Source: Aporrectodea caliginosa
Taxonomy: Eukaryota; Annelida; Clitellata; Crassiclitellata; Lumbricidae
Assembly (NCBI GenBank): GCA_020284085.1
Contig: JACEVL010000062.1
Location: 959,795 to 1,023,794 of the forward strand
Reading direction: 5' to 3'
DNA length: 64,000 bases
Shown here: piece after piece, positions 1 to 11,663 of the stretch
How positions within the stretch are numbered: position 1 is the stretch's first letter
Layout of the letters: each line of letters opens with the position of its first letter
Notes under the pieces: model-generated
Told to the model about the DNA's origin: nothing
The model's input: the letters and a program-made list of their open reading frames with translations, nothing else
The model's database searches: none
Made by a program: the position numbers and the translations under genes

Positions 1-79
1 ACCGCCAACTCAACCACCACCACCAGACCACCACCAGATCACACCAACACCACCACCACCATCACCACCACCACCACCG
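1..79. repeat. (ACC)n microsatellite
   Basis: An imperfect ACC/CAC trinucleotide run opens the window. On the minus strand it reads as poly-Gly/Val, so ORFs running through it are artefacts. It abuts the decayed LINE fragment just downstream. Confidence 0.9.
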
Positions 80-256
80 TCTGGTCGTTTGCCATCTTCT
101 CTGGTGAGGCCCAACTGTTCCTTCTGAGAAGGGACCTTCCAAACGATCTCCATATGATGTCGTTCGACATGTTGTGCCGTGGTTGTCTGCCAGAGTTTTT
201 CTGCAGGCCAGACATTGGAGTCCTCTGGCGTCGACTCTCTCGCCACAGTGACACAA
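80..256 (-). pseudogene. LINE ORF2 C-terminal fragment
   Basis: Minus-strand translation gives pieces of a non-LTR retrotransposon C-terminal domain split over frames: VDARGLQCLACRK in one frame and QLGLTREDGKRPDG in another. The VDA.GL...C and GL.R.DGKRPDG motifs are familiar from invertebrate LINE polyproteins, downstream of the reverse transcriptase. The frame switches mean it is dead. The same family occurs at 14.6-15.5 kb, where the VDASGLH and GKRPNG motifs are seen. No RT catalytic core is present in this piece. Confidence 0.6.
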
Positions 257-839
257 ATGTCCCTCGCATAGTGTTGCTCCTGATGAACATGTTGTACACT
301 AGAGCGTAGAGAATGTACGTCTAAGAATAGGAAGCAAAGGTGTCACACAAAACAAACAGCTTACGGCGACAGTATAAACGTAGATGACATATCTGAATGA
401 AGCTCCCTCTGGCTGTGTGATCTGAAGAAGCATTTGAAACTTACTATTGCACAAGATATCTGGGTCCTTGTCTTCCCATTGATCATTAGTAAGTAAGTAG
501 GGACCCTGGGCAAGTCCTTCACTCGCAATTGCTCATGCGCTTCGGCGTGAAACTCCGATTCAGTGTCCGCGCTGTAGTCGGGAGCGCCTCTGAGTAGAAA
601 TCTTGAAGGGGCGCTTTAACAAGTGCTCATACATATATACATACATAAGTAGGTGTATTCTTTACTAAACAACTGCAAAAACGTAATTTGGTTCTCATGC
701 ATTGAATGTAATATAACAGTTATAATTATAATGGTGCTTTCGAATCTTTTGTCTAATAGTGATAAGATCATGCCGTTCTCTAACTTCAGATCACGCCGAC
801 CATAACTATAACTAAAAATAAAGTAATGAGCCACCGTGT
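257..839. other. unassigned non-coding
   Basis: No gene seen. A short inverted stretch near 580-615 (gcgcctctgagta... ggcgct) recurs at 50.43 kb and resembles the GCGC-hairpin tails of small dispersed repeats. A 72-codon minus ORF here is not recognisable. Confidence 0.5.
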
Positions 840-1325
840 CCCATGCTTATATAGCATTGCTGGACTATATTTTAAAGGTGTCTATAGAAAGCGCTATATT
901 CAATCTATTGCGCGTGCCTTCAATCCCCTGCCGCGTCCCATGCTTATATAAAACCGTATGACAACATTTTAAAGGTTTCTAATGAGGACGCTCTAACCTA
1001 TTGCACAATGCCTTCATGCATCGCAGTTATATAATTATCGTTGCTACAATAAGGTCAATGTAAAATATCTGCTGTTGTTGTACATTAAATTTTTTATCTG
1101 ATTGTGAAAAGGTCATGACCTCTAAGTTGTCTGACCGGAGGTCATGCTAATCGTATATCAATGAAGATAAAACAATGGCAAAAGCATTTGTAAGTCTTTG
1201 TATTTATCCTTCTTTTTGCAAGAAATGAGTTGTTTAAGATTTGGTTTCAGAATTTCTAAAGCATTGAGATTTGGCAAACCACAGTACCTAAAATCAGTCA
1301 TCGTTCCTCAGACTTATCATTAGTC
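840..1325. repeat. duplicated non-coding block, copy 1
   Basis: Contains two tandem versions of a 90-bp phrase starting tcccatgcttatata, followed by a region that is found again at 3,445-3,660 and 4,180-4,310 in the same order (a ctgaccggaggtcatgctaatcgta-like tract, then cagaatttctaaagca). The second copy is interrupted by about 500 bp. It is a segmental duplication with no ORF. Confidence 0.7.
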
Positions 1326-1760
1326 AATTATTATTATACCAACGTTTAACGTCGTCTTATGACACCAAAGGCCGTTGACGACAATACAAAAAGATACAAT
1401 TCAATGATTACAAGAAACTTATAGCGTCCGAATGACTCCATCAAATGTGTCAAACAGAGCTTTACAATTTCACTAATATTCAATATTTTAGTAACACAAA
1501 GTAGTTCATCTTATTCTGTCTATGATTCCCATATTCATATTATTAGTCAATTAAGTTATTATTATAACCACAGTTTAACGTCGTCTTATGACATCAAAGG
1601 CCGTTGACGACAATGCAGAAAATATACAATACAATCATAACCAGAAACTTATAGCATCCGAACGACACCATTAAAGGTGTCAAACGGAGCTTTACAAATT
1701 TCACTATTATTCAATATTTTTGCAACATAAAGTAGTTCATCTCATACTATCTATGATTAT
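1321..1760. repeat. tandem duplication, ~222-bp unit
   Basis: Two head-to-tail diverged copies (1,321-1,540 and 1,543-1,760), each with gtttaacgtcgtcttatgac, ggccgttgacgacaat and agtagttcatct landmarks in the same order. A shorter tandem series (acaaagcatacatgtattat) follows to about 2,000. Non-coding. Confidence 0.75.
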
Positions 1761-2537
1761 TATGTACTGACAAATTTCATTAACTAACAAAGCATACATG
1801 TATTATAATTGATTAAGGTATTCTTTTAAACTGTTCATGTATCTTACAAAAACACTATAATAAAAATGTTCATTAACCAAAGAAGTATACATGTATTATA
1901 ATTGTTTAAAGTAGGCCTATTCTTTTAAACTGTTCATGTATCTAACATACATAATAAAAATTCCATTAACCAACAAAGCATATTATAATTGTTAAAAGTA
2001 CTCAAAAAAAAAGTAGTCAATTAAGTCTTCTGGTTATGTATATATATATATATATTCGTTGACAACGCTTTAAAAGGCGTGCTACATGCTCCAGCTTCGC
2101 TTAAAATGTATAATATGCTGAACACTGTGCCCATCATTTTATCATTTTAGGTATTGAGAATAGTAACTGTTGTTAAGCCAGAGTAATTTCAGTCGACGTC
2201 AACGGCCTTTGTTGCAATAAGTTATCGCTAAACTCAGGCTTCAAAGGCGGTGTTTCGATCAGGGTCGCCAGTTCGTCGCGAAAAGAGCGACTTGGGCTAC
2301 TTTCAATGCGCTCTCGACAACAAATTTTACTCGCAACCTCGCGATATTTGGGCTACTTTTGAATTGTCCCGCGGTCGCTACGGCGACATTTTGAATTCTT
2401 ATAAATTGACGACAGTAGGTTACTATGTTACTGTTACTAGCTACTAGTTTTATATAGCGCTGCTTCCTTAATAATAAATGCATGCTCTAATGAGTACGAA
2501 CTAGTCTACGGTAAACACTGGCCAGTCTTACCATCTA

Positions 2538-2745
2538 AGGGGCCCGATAGCGCATCGGATAACACGCTGGCATAGAGAGCGAGAGGTACCGAAATTGATA
2601 TCTTTAGGCGGACATGCTTTGTAGGCTGTTATTAGCGCCGTGTATTCCAGTCGCATGATTATAATATTACTAGCAGTTTTTACCCGGCGTTCGCCCAGGT
2701 TTTTCCCAGGCGTAATTTGTAACGGCTGCAAATAAAGGCTACTTA
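2538..2745 (+). repeat. candidate tRNA-derived SINE
   Basis: The segment begins ggggcccgatagcgcatcgg. TAGCGCATCGG fits a pol III A-box, and about 35 bp later there is a weak B-box-like ggtaccgaaat. An AT-rich tail follows. Plausible decayed SINE; the B-box is poor, so low confidence. Confidence 0.3.
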
Positions 2746-2879
2746 GTTACTTACTATATTTGATGATGGGCTTCAAATATTTAAGAACATGTCCATATTA
2801 TCTGAACGGAAACGATATTTAGAGGTGAAAGTAGTTGCTTTGCCCGTGTACTGCACGGGTTATCTCTACCTTATAAATT

Positions 2880-3390
2880 ATAGGCGTATTATTTGTTCCC
2901 GGGCTAAATAATTATAATAGACTAAGCTCGGTCGTTTTTCTATAACCTATTTTCTATTATAGACGTATTATTTGTTCCCCGGGCTAAATATAATAGACGA
3001 AGTTCGGCCGTTATTGCGATTGTAATTTTTCGGAGCGACCCGCGTCTTTTAACGAAAGCGCCTGATTTGAAAATTAAGCCCGCGTGACGTAAGATTGCAT
3101 ATTTAACCCGCGTGACGTTGACAAATGGCCATACTATGGCCGGTAATAAGATAGCCTCGTCGAAACAGTTGGAAATTTAAAATGTCCATATATCGGCGTT
3201 TAAATAAAATTGCGAGCTGAAAATAGTCGCGATGACCTAGACGTGGCGTAATAATGTTTTGTAAAATTTTGTAAATCGCTAAAGCGTTCCGTTTCGGAGC
3301 CTTTAGACAACGGACAAACATACAAACAAACGAACATACAAACAAACGGAAGGACAACGTAAACAGACTTCGCCTTATAATATAGATATC
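2880..3390. repeat. retroelement-tail-like repeats
   Basis: Two tandem ~80-bp copies (2,880-3,005) share gcgtattatttgttccc and gggctaaata. They are followed by a segment ending in simple acaaacaaacgaacata repeats then ggaaggacaacgtaaacaga. That last segment recurs at 6,225-6,335 with an acatacata simple repeat instead. Simple-repeat-bearing 3' ends of this kind are typical of non-LTR or SINE tails. Confidence 0.5.
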
Positions 3391-3444
3391 TTGACTACAT
3401 GTAACTTGTGTCTAAAGATGAAAACGACTTCACAGTTAGTCGGT

Positions 3445-4310
3445 TGTCGCGTCCCACTCTTATATAGCTCCGGTTGATAGCGGTTAAAGGTGTCTAGTGT
3501 GAGCGCTCTAATCCATTGCGTTGCGCATTCATGAATCATAGTAATCTATCGCGTTCAAGATAATGTCCACATGAAATCTTTGCTGTTTGAGTACACTCAA
3601 ATACTTGTCGAAATGTGAAAAAGGTAGTATCGCTGTCCGGAGGTCATACTAATCGTAGTATATTTATGAATAATTCTCATCTTATATTAGTAAAATTGCG
3701 CATACAGTTCATAATATGAGAAACACGCAAGATTACAAAGTATATACGCCAGAACAAACACTCGTAAAATGTATGTTAGATATCAGGGCCCAGTCCTATG
3801 GAATACTTCCGCCCAGTATCCGAAACTCATTATGTTGCAGACATTTAAGATATTCCTTAAGTGCACAAACAGTGGAGCATATAGTATTGTCTTTAAGTTA
3901 AGATGAGTTAAGATGACTGTTACTTACTATAGTACTAACACAGTATGTATGTATGAACAGTTCTTATTATCGTTGTTTTCCATAGAACATACTTGTGCAT
4001 TAAATGTGTGCATGGACAGACCTCTATAATCGTTGTTATTTAAACGCAGTATCCGTCATCTTTCATTCACTTCATTTGTTATAAATAGGCCCCTTCTGCG
4101 CAGGACTAGTCCCTTCTGGGTGCTCAGTGTTCTCAACCTGACAATAATATTATGTTGATTAAGTCTATGAAGCATGTCTTATGCCTTCTTTGCAACAAAG
4201 GATTTGTTTCAAATTTTAGCTCAGAATTTCTAAAGCAATGAACTCTGGCCAGCTACAATACTTAAATCAGTCCTGGTCCCCAGATTTATCAATATTCAAC
4301 GAGTCCATCT
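3445..4310. repeat. duplicated non-coding block, copy 2
   Basis: Second copy of the 840-1,325 block, split by an insertion at about 3,665-4,180 that contains no recognisable gene. The flanking halves keep order and orientation. Confidence 0.65.
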
Positions 4311-4336
4311 GATTATCTTTCTCTGGTTATACTAAA

Positions 4337-4486
4337 CCAAGAACTGTTCTTTGTGAACGAGCTTTTTCTGTTGCTGGACCTACTTTTTGGAACTCTCTTC
4401 CTGTGTCTCTGCGCTCTGCTCAGTCGCTTGGGTCATTTTGTTCTCGGCTGAAAACTTACCTCTTTCAAATTGCTTATCCACCGTAG
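4337..4486 (+). pseudogene. CR1/L2-type LINE RT extreme C-terminus
   Basis: Uninterrupted translation of 49 codons to a TAG contains the conserved C-terminal signature of CR1/L2-group LINEs: ERAFSVAGPTFWNSLP, then SLR and LKTYLFQIAY. About 130 bp of 3' tail ending in a ttactattacaattac tract follows, consistent with a 5'-truncated copy. No domain upstream is intact. It belongs to the same broad group as the 14.3-kb and 40.1-kb fragments but is a different family. Confidence 0.75.
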
Positions 4487-4826
4487 GCTGTCTCTCTGTC
4501 TCTTACGGACTGAACTTCCGGATGTTGACCTGAATACGGATTGGTTTTGCTGCGCCATCGGTGGTGGCCTCGTGCATTAGACACCTGCGCAATAGAAGTT
4601 ACCTATTACTATTACAATTACACTTATATAAGAATGCGAATTCCAAGGTTTTCGATGGATATATCCGAATGGATAATATTCAACAAAAGTCATTGACATC
4701 GACGCAAATACTTAGGCCAAATAGAGCCTTAATAAACGTTTTAAAGGTGTCTTAAACTGGTATTGCATTATCGTGTTTTCTTCGCTAGTGTTTGTTTAAC
4801 GGCCTGTGCCCTGACGATGATGACTA

Positions 4827-5257
4827 ACATTGGCCAACTCCTTTATTAGGGCTTGGGACTGGCACCTTAAAATAAATCTGTTGTATGGAGTCATATTGAC
4901 ATGGCTCTGTTAGCATGCAAAAGAATTGGTACATCGGTATAAGCTGAGAAGTAAACGGCAAGTCCTGCGATGCCCTTGGCCCATATCCTCGACCTTAATT
5001 GGCAATCATCCATTGCCAGTGTAGGCTCCTTAATCCTGCCGTACACCGACCTAATCCGAAACAACCTGACCCAATTTGTTTAAGCGCTTGTCGATAAAAG
5101 GATGCCCTGTTCTCAGCTTTTAAGTTGAGCTGTAAATAGTTTACGATTACGGTTGCGCTAGACAATATTTTTCTGATCGCTCGAATGACTATATTATAAC
5201 ATTGGCCAACTCCTTTATTCGGGCTTGGGACTGGCACCTTAAAATAAATCTGTTGTA
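4827..5257. repeat. pair of 59-bp direct repeats
   Basis: 4,827-4,885 and 5,199-5,257 are almost identical (attggccaactcctttatt ... aaaataaatctgttgta). The 313 bp between them encode nothing recognisable. Could be long target-site duplications or remnants of a tandem repeat. Confidence 0.65.
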
Positions 5258-5447
5258 AGATCTCGATAGATCTTTCATGCAAGTAATTCACAAGATGTTA
5301 AGCGATGGATATAAAACAATCTATTTAGACACCTTAAGAACGTTGACAAAACACGCTATATATTTTATCTGCGCTAAAATTTCGTATATATCGAAAGCAG
5401 TCAAAGCACTCTGATTTGATACTATGAGAATACGCAATGGCAATACG

Positions 5448-5742
5448 CAGCGCTCGTGAATAAGCTGATGCCCCAATCATCGATTTAAGTAGCGTGTAAT
5501 AAAGTACTGGAGTTTACGATTACGATTACGAGTGGGATCTTCTCTGGTTGGTATTCGTGTGGCGTAAAAGCAGGAATGGATCGCAGTCCCTTTGAGGTCC
5601 ACTCTGTTGCACGGAGGCTTAAGTTTTTATTTAGTTATAGGATTTTAAGAGAATAGTAAAATCGTAATCGAAAACTCCAGATTGCTAGAGCGCTACTCTA
5701 AAGCGAAGCGCAGGGCGCCAACTTATTCACGAGCGCTGCGTC
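5448..5742. mobile_element. small inverted-repeat element
   Basis: Ends form an inverted repeat: cgcagcgctcgtgaataagc at the left and its complement at 5,723-5,742. A second inner inverted pair is ctggagtttacgattacg near 5,506 versus cgtaatcg...actccag near 5,662. MITE/foldback-like, no ORF, no clear TSD. Confidence 0.55.
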
Positions 5743-5954
5743 GTATCAGATTGGCTGTCCAGAGGTCGATGGCATTTGGAGATTAAATCCAGTTGCCAGA
5801 GAGACCAGATAGAGAGAAGGTAGAGTGGCTGCAAAGGCGGGTTTGACATAAGGACGAGAAAGCTTGAAAGGCGAAGGATTGGTTGGATTAGGGTAGGCAT
5901 TAAAAGCGGGGTTTGGACTCTTTGACATAAGTTATCAGCTGAAGCGACCATCGA

Positions 5955-6230
5955 CTAACCTTTAGATCAGATTAGATTGGATTGGATCGAATCGGATCCG
6001 ATAAGATTAGATTATATTAGATTAGATCAGAATTGAAAAGTTCAGATCAGTTCACGTTTGATTAGCTTAGCGTAGACTAGCTTGGATTGGATTAGATTAC
6101 ATGATATTACATGTAGATCAGATCGGATCGTGTCAGATCAGTTTAGGCTCAGGCTATACTGGATTAGATTTGATTGGGTTTAACTAAATTCAATTTGACT
6201 GCACATAGTTATAGTAGATTAGAGGGCGTT
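5955..6230. repeat. degenerate GATTA/GATCA satellite
   Basis: Long run of variants of agattagattggatt / agatcagatcggat without fixed period. No coding potential. Confidence 0.75.
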
Positions 6231-6354
6231 TCGGAGCCTTTAGCCGGACAAATAAACATACATACATACATACATACGGAAGGACATCGTAAACAGACTA
6301 AGACTTATAATATTAGATAATATTATAAACTCCATGTTTACATAATTATCACAA

Positions 6355-6615
6355 CAAAGAATGATGACGTCACTGTTGTCAACGACCAAGGCTATAAGTA
6401 GGGTTCTAAAATAATGTAATTTTGAAAAATAATTCATGTTAATCGTCGATATCAATCTGTTTCACAATTTTCAATTTCTTTTCCCTTTCAGTAGAATATT
6501 CTCTTATAATAATTATTATCACTGTAAAGTCTCATTGCTAGCGGACCGCGATTGATGTTGAGGCTTTTGGAAATCGTCGTTCGTTTAGTTCGTCAATATG
6601 TAGGCTACATAGGCC
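6355..6615 (+). promoter_or_regulatory. upstream module of ZNF unit U1
   Basis: Copy of a ~260-bp block that recurs upstream of the zinc-finger units at 9,660, 16,445, 46,765 (minus) and 56,105 (minus). Landmarks in order: aatgatgacgtcac with a palindromic CRE TGACGTCA (6,365-6,372), a gtcgat/atcaatc tract, a pyrimidine-rich stretch, ctagcggaccgc, and cgtttagttcgtcaatatgtaggct. It lies 1.3 kb upstream of the U1 ATG. Promoter or enhancer function is inferred from co-duplication and the CRE. Confidence 0.5.
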
Positions 6616-7948
6616 TACTGGTAAAATTTCAACGCAATTGGGTGATTGGGTTGCCCTCAACGCATATCCTTGAGTGCTTCGCAGGACAGTCCTTCCTGTG
6701 GAATTTAAAAAGTAGGCCCTATATCGTTTGTTTTTCCATGGTTGGGAGTTAATTTATTGGCTTGGAACCACTCGGCTATAACTTTTAACTCTACATTTAC
6801 ATCATGGTACGCGGTGCCTAAGGAAGTACAGGAACAGACGTCAGCGAATAGTATAAAGAACATGAGATAGGAAGCATTTGGATAAGTTGTAAATTAGGAA
6901 CAATAGGCGCCTAGGATAGAACCCTGATAGGTACTGCAAAGTAAATTTTACGTACCTGGTAAGTCCGAAGGGAACCATTACAACTATTTGAGACCTGGTC
7001 ATAAAGCAGGTCCAGGTTTTCTTTAAAATATTACTGTATTTACTAAATTCAGCTGCAAAATAATTGCTTTCGGATTGTAGCCTATACGGGCTGGTTTAAA
7101 ATTTATTCCTGTATGTAACAAAGTTATTTTCATTCCTTTCATTTGGTTTTCTGGTGTACTTCTAGTATAGTGCGGATTTCTATTTGCAAGATCTGAGCAA
7201 ACCCTGTGTCATCCAGGGTCTCCTTGAGGATGAATTGTCCCTGTAATTTACAGTGTTAAGTAGGAAGGAGCCGTCAAAGGCTTCTTTGTATTTTGATAGG
7301 AATAAATCATAGACCTTGTTTACATCATGAGTGGCGCAGGATTCAGAGACCGGGGATTAATTAGCATGGGCGATAGATTCAACGAAAGCCTCTCTCCTTT
7401 CAATCGAGACATTTCTACGGGTTGCAGATGGGAGTTTTTATATTGTAGTGGTCAATTCTCTGTTGGGTTTTGATTGGTTGTGAAGCGAAGAAAACGTAGC
7501 AAAATCCTGCATGGTTCTACTGTGGAATCAGCTAACAGATTTTAACATGTTAAAGTATAGTCGCATTCGTTTAAATACCTATTATAGATTATGTAATAGC
7601 CTACGGACTGTAAATTCATGTTCAATGAGTTTGTGGCAATTTGAAATTGCGTCTTAGGCAGTCAACCTTGCGGAATTCTTAATCTTTCTCCTAGATATGT
7701 CTTTTATTTTAGGACAACGATGCTTTTTATTTTTTAGGTTAGCAAATAAATGAAAGAGAAAAGTGAATGTGTTGTTTTAGATTTCTACTGAATGCTTAGT
7801 GAGCTTCATACTGAAAAAGGAAAACAACTGGCGAGGTTGGACAATAATTTCGTCCACAGAAACTTGCTAGAGGTTCAGTGTTTCAACTCTGGCTTTGTGA
7901 AAAATCATATCCTAAAAAGAAACTCAGACAATTCATATTAACATATTA
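6616..7948 (+). other. 5' region of ZNF unit U1
   Basis: No ORF of note. The last ~450 bp are homologous to the 5' regions of the other units (shared gttaaagta.agtcgcattcg, ggaattctt.atctt and acagaaactt tracts), so probably 5' UTR or promoter. No TATA/Inr can be assigned with confidence. Confidence 0.5.
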
Positions 7949-9028
7949 ATGATGTCGAAAAGCACTTCTTCCAAGCATTCATTAGGATATTCAATTGGAA
8001 ATGCAACACAAGAAACTTCTCAACCGTGTCAGAAATCATTTGTGCTGGATAGTCAAATGAAGGAAAAGAAGCAACGTCATTCCAAAGCAAAGACACACGA
8101 ATGCGAGTTTTGCAAAAAAATATTTACTCACACCTGTTACCTACAGAAGCACATGAGAATCCACACTGGAGAAAAAGCACACCTTTGCTTGATATGTGAG
8201 AAAACATTCGCATGCTCTTCGAGTCTGAAAACACACACTAGAACCCATACAGGAGAGAAACCATTTCAGTGTGATGTATGTAAACAAAGATTTTCTCATT
8301 CTAGCAGTTTACAGAACCATATCAGAATCCATACTGGCGAGATGCCTTATCAATGCCAAATATGTCAAAAACGTTTTTCAGTGTCTTCAAATCTAGCACT
8401 TCATGCAAGATATCATACCAACGTGAAACCACTCAAATGCCTGTTATGTGACTTTAAAACTAAGTATGAATGTAATCTAAAGATTCATATTCGAACACAT
8501 GTTGGCGAGAAACCATACCTTTGCCAGGTATGTCAGAAAATGTTCTCACGCTCTTCAGGTCTGAAAATTCATGAAAAAAACCACTATGAAGAGAAACCAT
8601 TTTTGTGTATTCTTTGTCAAAAAACATTTTTCACATATTCAAACCTACAAGATCATGTTAAAACCCATACTGGAGAGAGACCATACCAATGTCAGATATG
8701 TAAACAGCGTTGTTACAAATCTTCTCAACTGAGAGATCATGTTCGAATCCATACTGGAGAAAAACTGTACCAATGCCGGACATGTCAGAAACGGTTTATC
8801 CGATCTTATAGTCTTAAAAGTCATGCAAGAATTCATTCCGAAGAGAAACCATACCACTGCAAATTATGTGAGTTTAAAACTAATTATAAAAGTCACCTAA
8901 AGAGGCACACGAGAATACATACTGGAGAGAAACCATACCTTTGTCGAGTATGTCAGAAAACGTTCTCATGCTCTTCAAATCTCAGAAGTCATGAAAAATC
9001 CCACTCCGTGTCTGGCTCAAGTTTGTAA
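7949..9028 (+). CDS. C2H2 zinc-finger protein, unit U1
   Basis: Intronless 359-residue ORF. Residues 1-48 carry a non-finger N-terminus (MMSKSTSSKHSLGYSIGNAT) shared by the other units. Eleven contiguous canonical fingers follow (C-X2-C-X12-H-X3-H) from Cys52 to about residue 352, joined mostly by TGEKP-like linkers. Fingers 5 and 10 are divergent (CLLCDFKTKY, CEFKTNYKSH type). No KRAB, SCAN, BTB or ZAD domain is seen. Such proteins normally bind DNA in the nucleus; target unknown. The start is the ATGATGTCG conserved across the family. Mirror partner of U6: only these two keep the first two fingers (CEFC.KIFTH and AHLCL.C). A degenerate finger lies beyond the stop. Confidence 0.9.
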   Translation: MMSKSTSSKHSLGYSIGNATQETSQPCQKSFVLDSQMKEKKQRHSKAKTHECEFCKKIFTHTCYLQKHMRIHTGEKAHLCLICEKTFACSSSLKTHTRTHTGEKPFQCDVCKQRFSHSSSLQNHIRIHTGEMPYQCQICQKRFSVSSNLALHARYHTNVKPLKCLLCDFKTKYECNLKIHIRTHVGEKPYLCQVCQKMFSRSSGLKIHEKNHYEEKPFLCILCQKTFFTYSNLQDHVKTHTGERPYQCQICKQRCYKSSQLRDHVRIHTGEKLYQCRTCQKRFIRSYSLKSHARIHSEEKPYHCKLCEFKTNYKSHLKRHTRIHTGEKPYLCRVCQKTFSCSSNLRSHEKSHSVSGSSL

Positions 9029-9659
9029 ATACCGGTACGTGTTCCAATACAGTCCGCAAAATTATGTTGAAATCCTTACTTGAGAAAGCCATAGAAATTC
9101 CATTTAAACCTGAGAACATTCGCACGCGATAATATCAGGTACGATATAATCAGGAAACATTTAATGCACATCTATGGATATAAACCATCCTTTGTTAGCT
9201 TTATAAAAAACATTTTCACGATCTTCGAGTTTACAGAGAAACAAAAGTCTCGACCAGAAATTACCTGAAATATTTGACTTTTTGACGTTCACCAACAACA
9301 ATATTGGTGAACAAAGGAGAAAATGGAAGTGTGGGGCTACTCAATCCATGATGATAGACATGAGTGTATTCATGCATTTTAGTTTTGTATTGAAAGTAAG
9401 AGCTTTAGTACAGTACAACAGAATATTCCTGTTCGATTTGACATATTCAAGGACTCTTCGTTTGTCTTGTGTGTTTTTTGCCACATTTAAAAAAAATTAG
9501 TTATGATAATTATTTCGCTTGTGTCTAGTTAGGTACCTTATCTGTATCGAACTGTTTTTATTATTGCACTGATGGTGTACTTCTCATGATCGTGTTGTTT
9601 TCACTCAATCCAAATTTTACATAGTTGTACTCTCAAGCTTTTGCTGTTTTGCTTTCTTA
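9029..9659 (+). other. 3' region of U1 with decayed finger
   Basis: Around 9,185-9,260 the sequence still resembles a finger (aaaacattttcacgatcttcg, the KTFSRSS equivalent) but lacks the cysteines and is out of frame. The stretch ggagaaaatggaagtgtggg near 9,315 is shared with the other units' 3' regions. Probable 3' UTR. Confidence 0.5.
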
Positions 9660-9915
9660 ATGAGCACAAAGAATGATGACGTCACTTGCCAGTGACTTAG
9701 TCTACGAGGTAACGTTAAAAATCTACTGTTTCAAAATCAATTCATGTTAGTTGTCGATTATCAATCAGTCTATGCAATTTGCAATTGATTTTCTCTTTCG
9801 GTAATTATTATTATAAGTGTATCTCACAACTAGCGGACCGCAATTAGTCTATTATTGAGATATTTTGAATATCCGTCGATCGTTTAGTTCGTCGATATAG
9901 GCCTACATGTAGGAT
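9660..9915 (+). promoter_or_regulatory. upstream module of ZNF unit U2
   Basis: Same landmarks as the U1 module: perfect CRE TGACGTCA at 9,677-9,684, cagtgacttagtctacgagg, gattatcaatcagtc, ctagcggaccgcaattagtc and tcgtttagttcgtcgatata. It sits 1.75 kb before the U2 start, the distance being increased by the MITE at 10,156-10,579. Confidence 0.5.
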
Positions 9916-10155
9916 ACAATAAGGGTAATCTCCCTTAATATCTTCTCCATATAAAAATGTCATCGCATTTTACAACCGTAAGCTAATAGACTATATCGCT
10001 ATCAAGGGCGTAAGCATCTAAACCTCGGCTCGTATGTTTCCGTTCTCAGTCGGTATCTGGCAACTTCATTAGACATTAATTTTACGAAAGGGTCCTTACT
10101 TATTTACTGAAAGGGGACTTCTGCTGCCAATGCATAGGCCTACGGAAAGGTCCAT

Positions 10156-10579
10156 GGTACTTGTCGGTTTTACGACCCCCAAAATTCTTCATATATTATC
10201 TCATTTAAAATTCTTCATATTCTACGTTATTTTAATAATTATTCTTTGTTACGTCAAAGCTTATCTATTACGTCATAAACCTGAACTTTTCGTCATTAGA
10301 AAACATGGACGACACTAACCCTAACCCTGACCCTAACCGACCCTCACGGCGCATAACAACGAGGCATAACCTCAACATAACCGATATGGACTATAAAACT
10401 TGAAGTCGTGAGGGTCGGTTAGGGTCAGGGTTGGGGTTAGTGTCGTCATTAGAAGACAGATATTAACTGTCGCGAACACATTCCTGTAGGCCTGCAGGAA
10501 TGTGTTCGCGACAGTTAATATCCGTCGAATAGTTATAATTAAAGGATCTATTTTGTGGGTCGTAAAAGCGACCAGTACC
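10156..10579. mobile_element. MITE with telomere-like repeats and perfect hairpin
   Basis: 424-bp insertion with 8-bp TSD AGGTCCAT (10,148-10,155 and 10,580-10,587). TIRs begin GGTACT.GTCG.TTTTACGA. The mirror unit near 44.92 kb lacks it and gives the empty site. Inside are CCCTAA-type runs (10,315-10,345) facing their complement (10,405-10,442), then a hairpin at 10,464-10,525 with a ~28-bp stem (gatattaactgtcgcgaaca...) and a tiny loop. No transposase. The 8-bp TSD fits hAT-like, P or Merlin transposases. Confidence 0.8.
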
Positions 10580-10783
10580 AGGTCCATTCCTTTTTCATTT
10601 TCATGTAATGCTACAGCTACAGAGGTGTGTTATGTCTTATTTTTATTATTTAATGTTATTAAGTATTATTATTTTTTTTTGCCCCGAGGTATAAAAGGAT
10701 CCCTCAGGGACTTAGATATTACAAGCTGATGTAATTTGTCTGAAGATGACCCTACTATTCGTTAATCTCCCTAAATTTTTTTT

Positions 10784-10798
10784 ATTATTATTATTTTT

Positions 10799-10837
<39 letters not shown>

Positions 10838-10840
10838 GTT
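10784..10840. repeat. (ATT)n microsatellite
   Basis: Interrupted ATT run. The homologous place in the mirror unit (44,530-44,830) has expanded AAT arrays. Confidence 0.85.
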
Positions 10841-11663
10841 CAGTTAGTATTATCTAGAACGGCCACTACTCGTCAACTGATGCCATGTGGAATATGCTCC
10901 GGATATCAACAGTTCTATCAAGAACTGAATTATTATTTATTTTCGCTTTAGAAATTCACGCACTTTCTCATTTACGCAGATATGCTTGGCATAAATTGCA
11001 CTTTTATGTGTTGTATAAATCGGTTGCTTGACAGCAAAGATAATTTCTTCTACAACTGTCTATTGAAGCAAACTCGCTTTATTTTATTACGCTTCCATAT
11101 TATGTTAATTGACCATCAACTTTCTAGACATGTCGTTTATTTACAAAGTTCTATTAGGTTTTGACCAGCTGTGAAACGAAGGAAAAGTAGTAAAATTGAT
11201 TCTTTTGTAGAATCGGCTTACTGTGATTTTCACATGCTGAAATTACATCGGCTTACTGTGATTTTCGCATTCGTTTGAATACAGTGTGCAAGGACCATTT
11301 TAGATAGTGGGATACAGACTGTTAGTTCATCTTCAATGTGTTTGTTGTAATTGTCTTTGAACTTCGAGGAATTCTGATTCTGTATCCCATAATTATATGT
11401 CTTTTATATTACGACTACAATGCTTTTTTAATTTTTTAAAGTTAATAATACGAATAAAAAAGACAAGATAAAAGTAAATGTAGCCTACTATTTTAGATTT
11501 CTAGATACCGAATACTTCGAGAACTTCAAACTTAAAAAGTCAAATAAATGGAGGGCTTGGACAACAATATCAGTCCACAGAAAGTTATAAGAGTTTCAAT
11601 GTTTTCAACTCTAGCTTTGTGTCAAAATCATATCTGATGCACACACTCTGTTACTTCATAATC

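Noticed and set aside
10315..10442. Interstitial telomere from chromosome fusion
   Set aside because: The tract lies wholly inside a MITE with TIRs and an 8-bp TSD.
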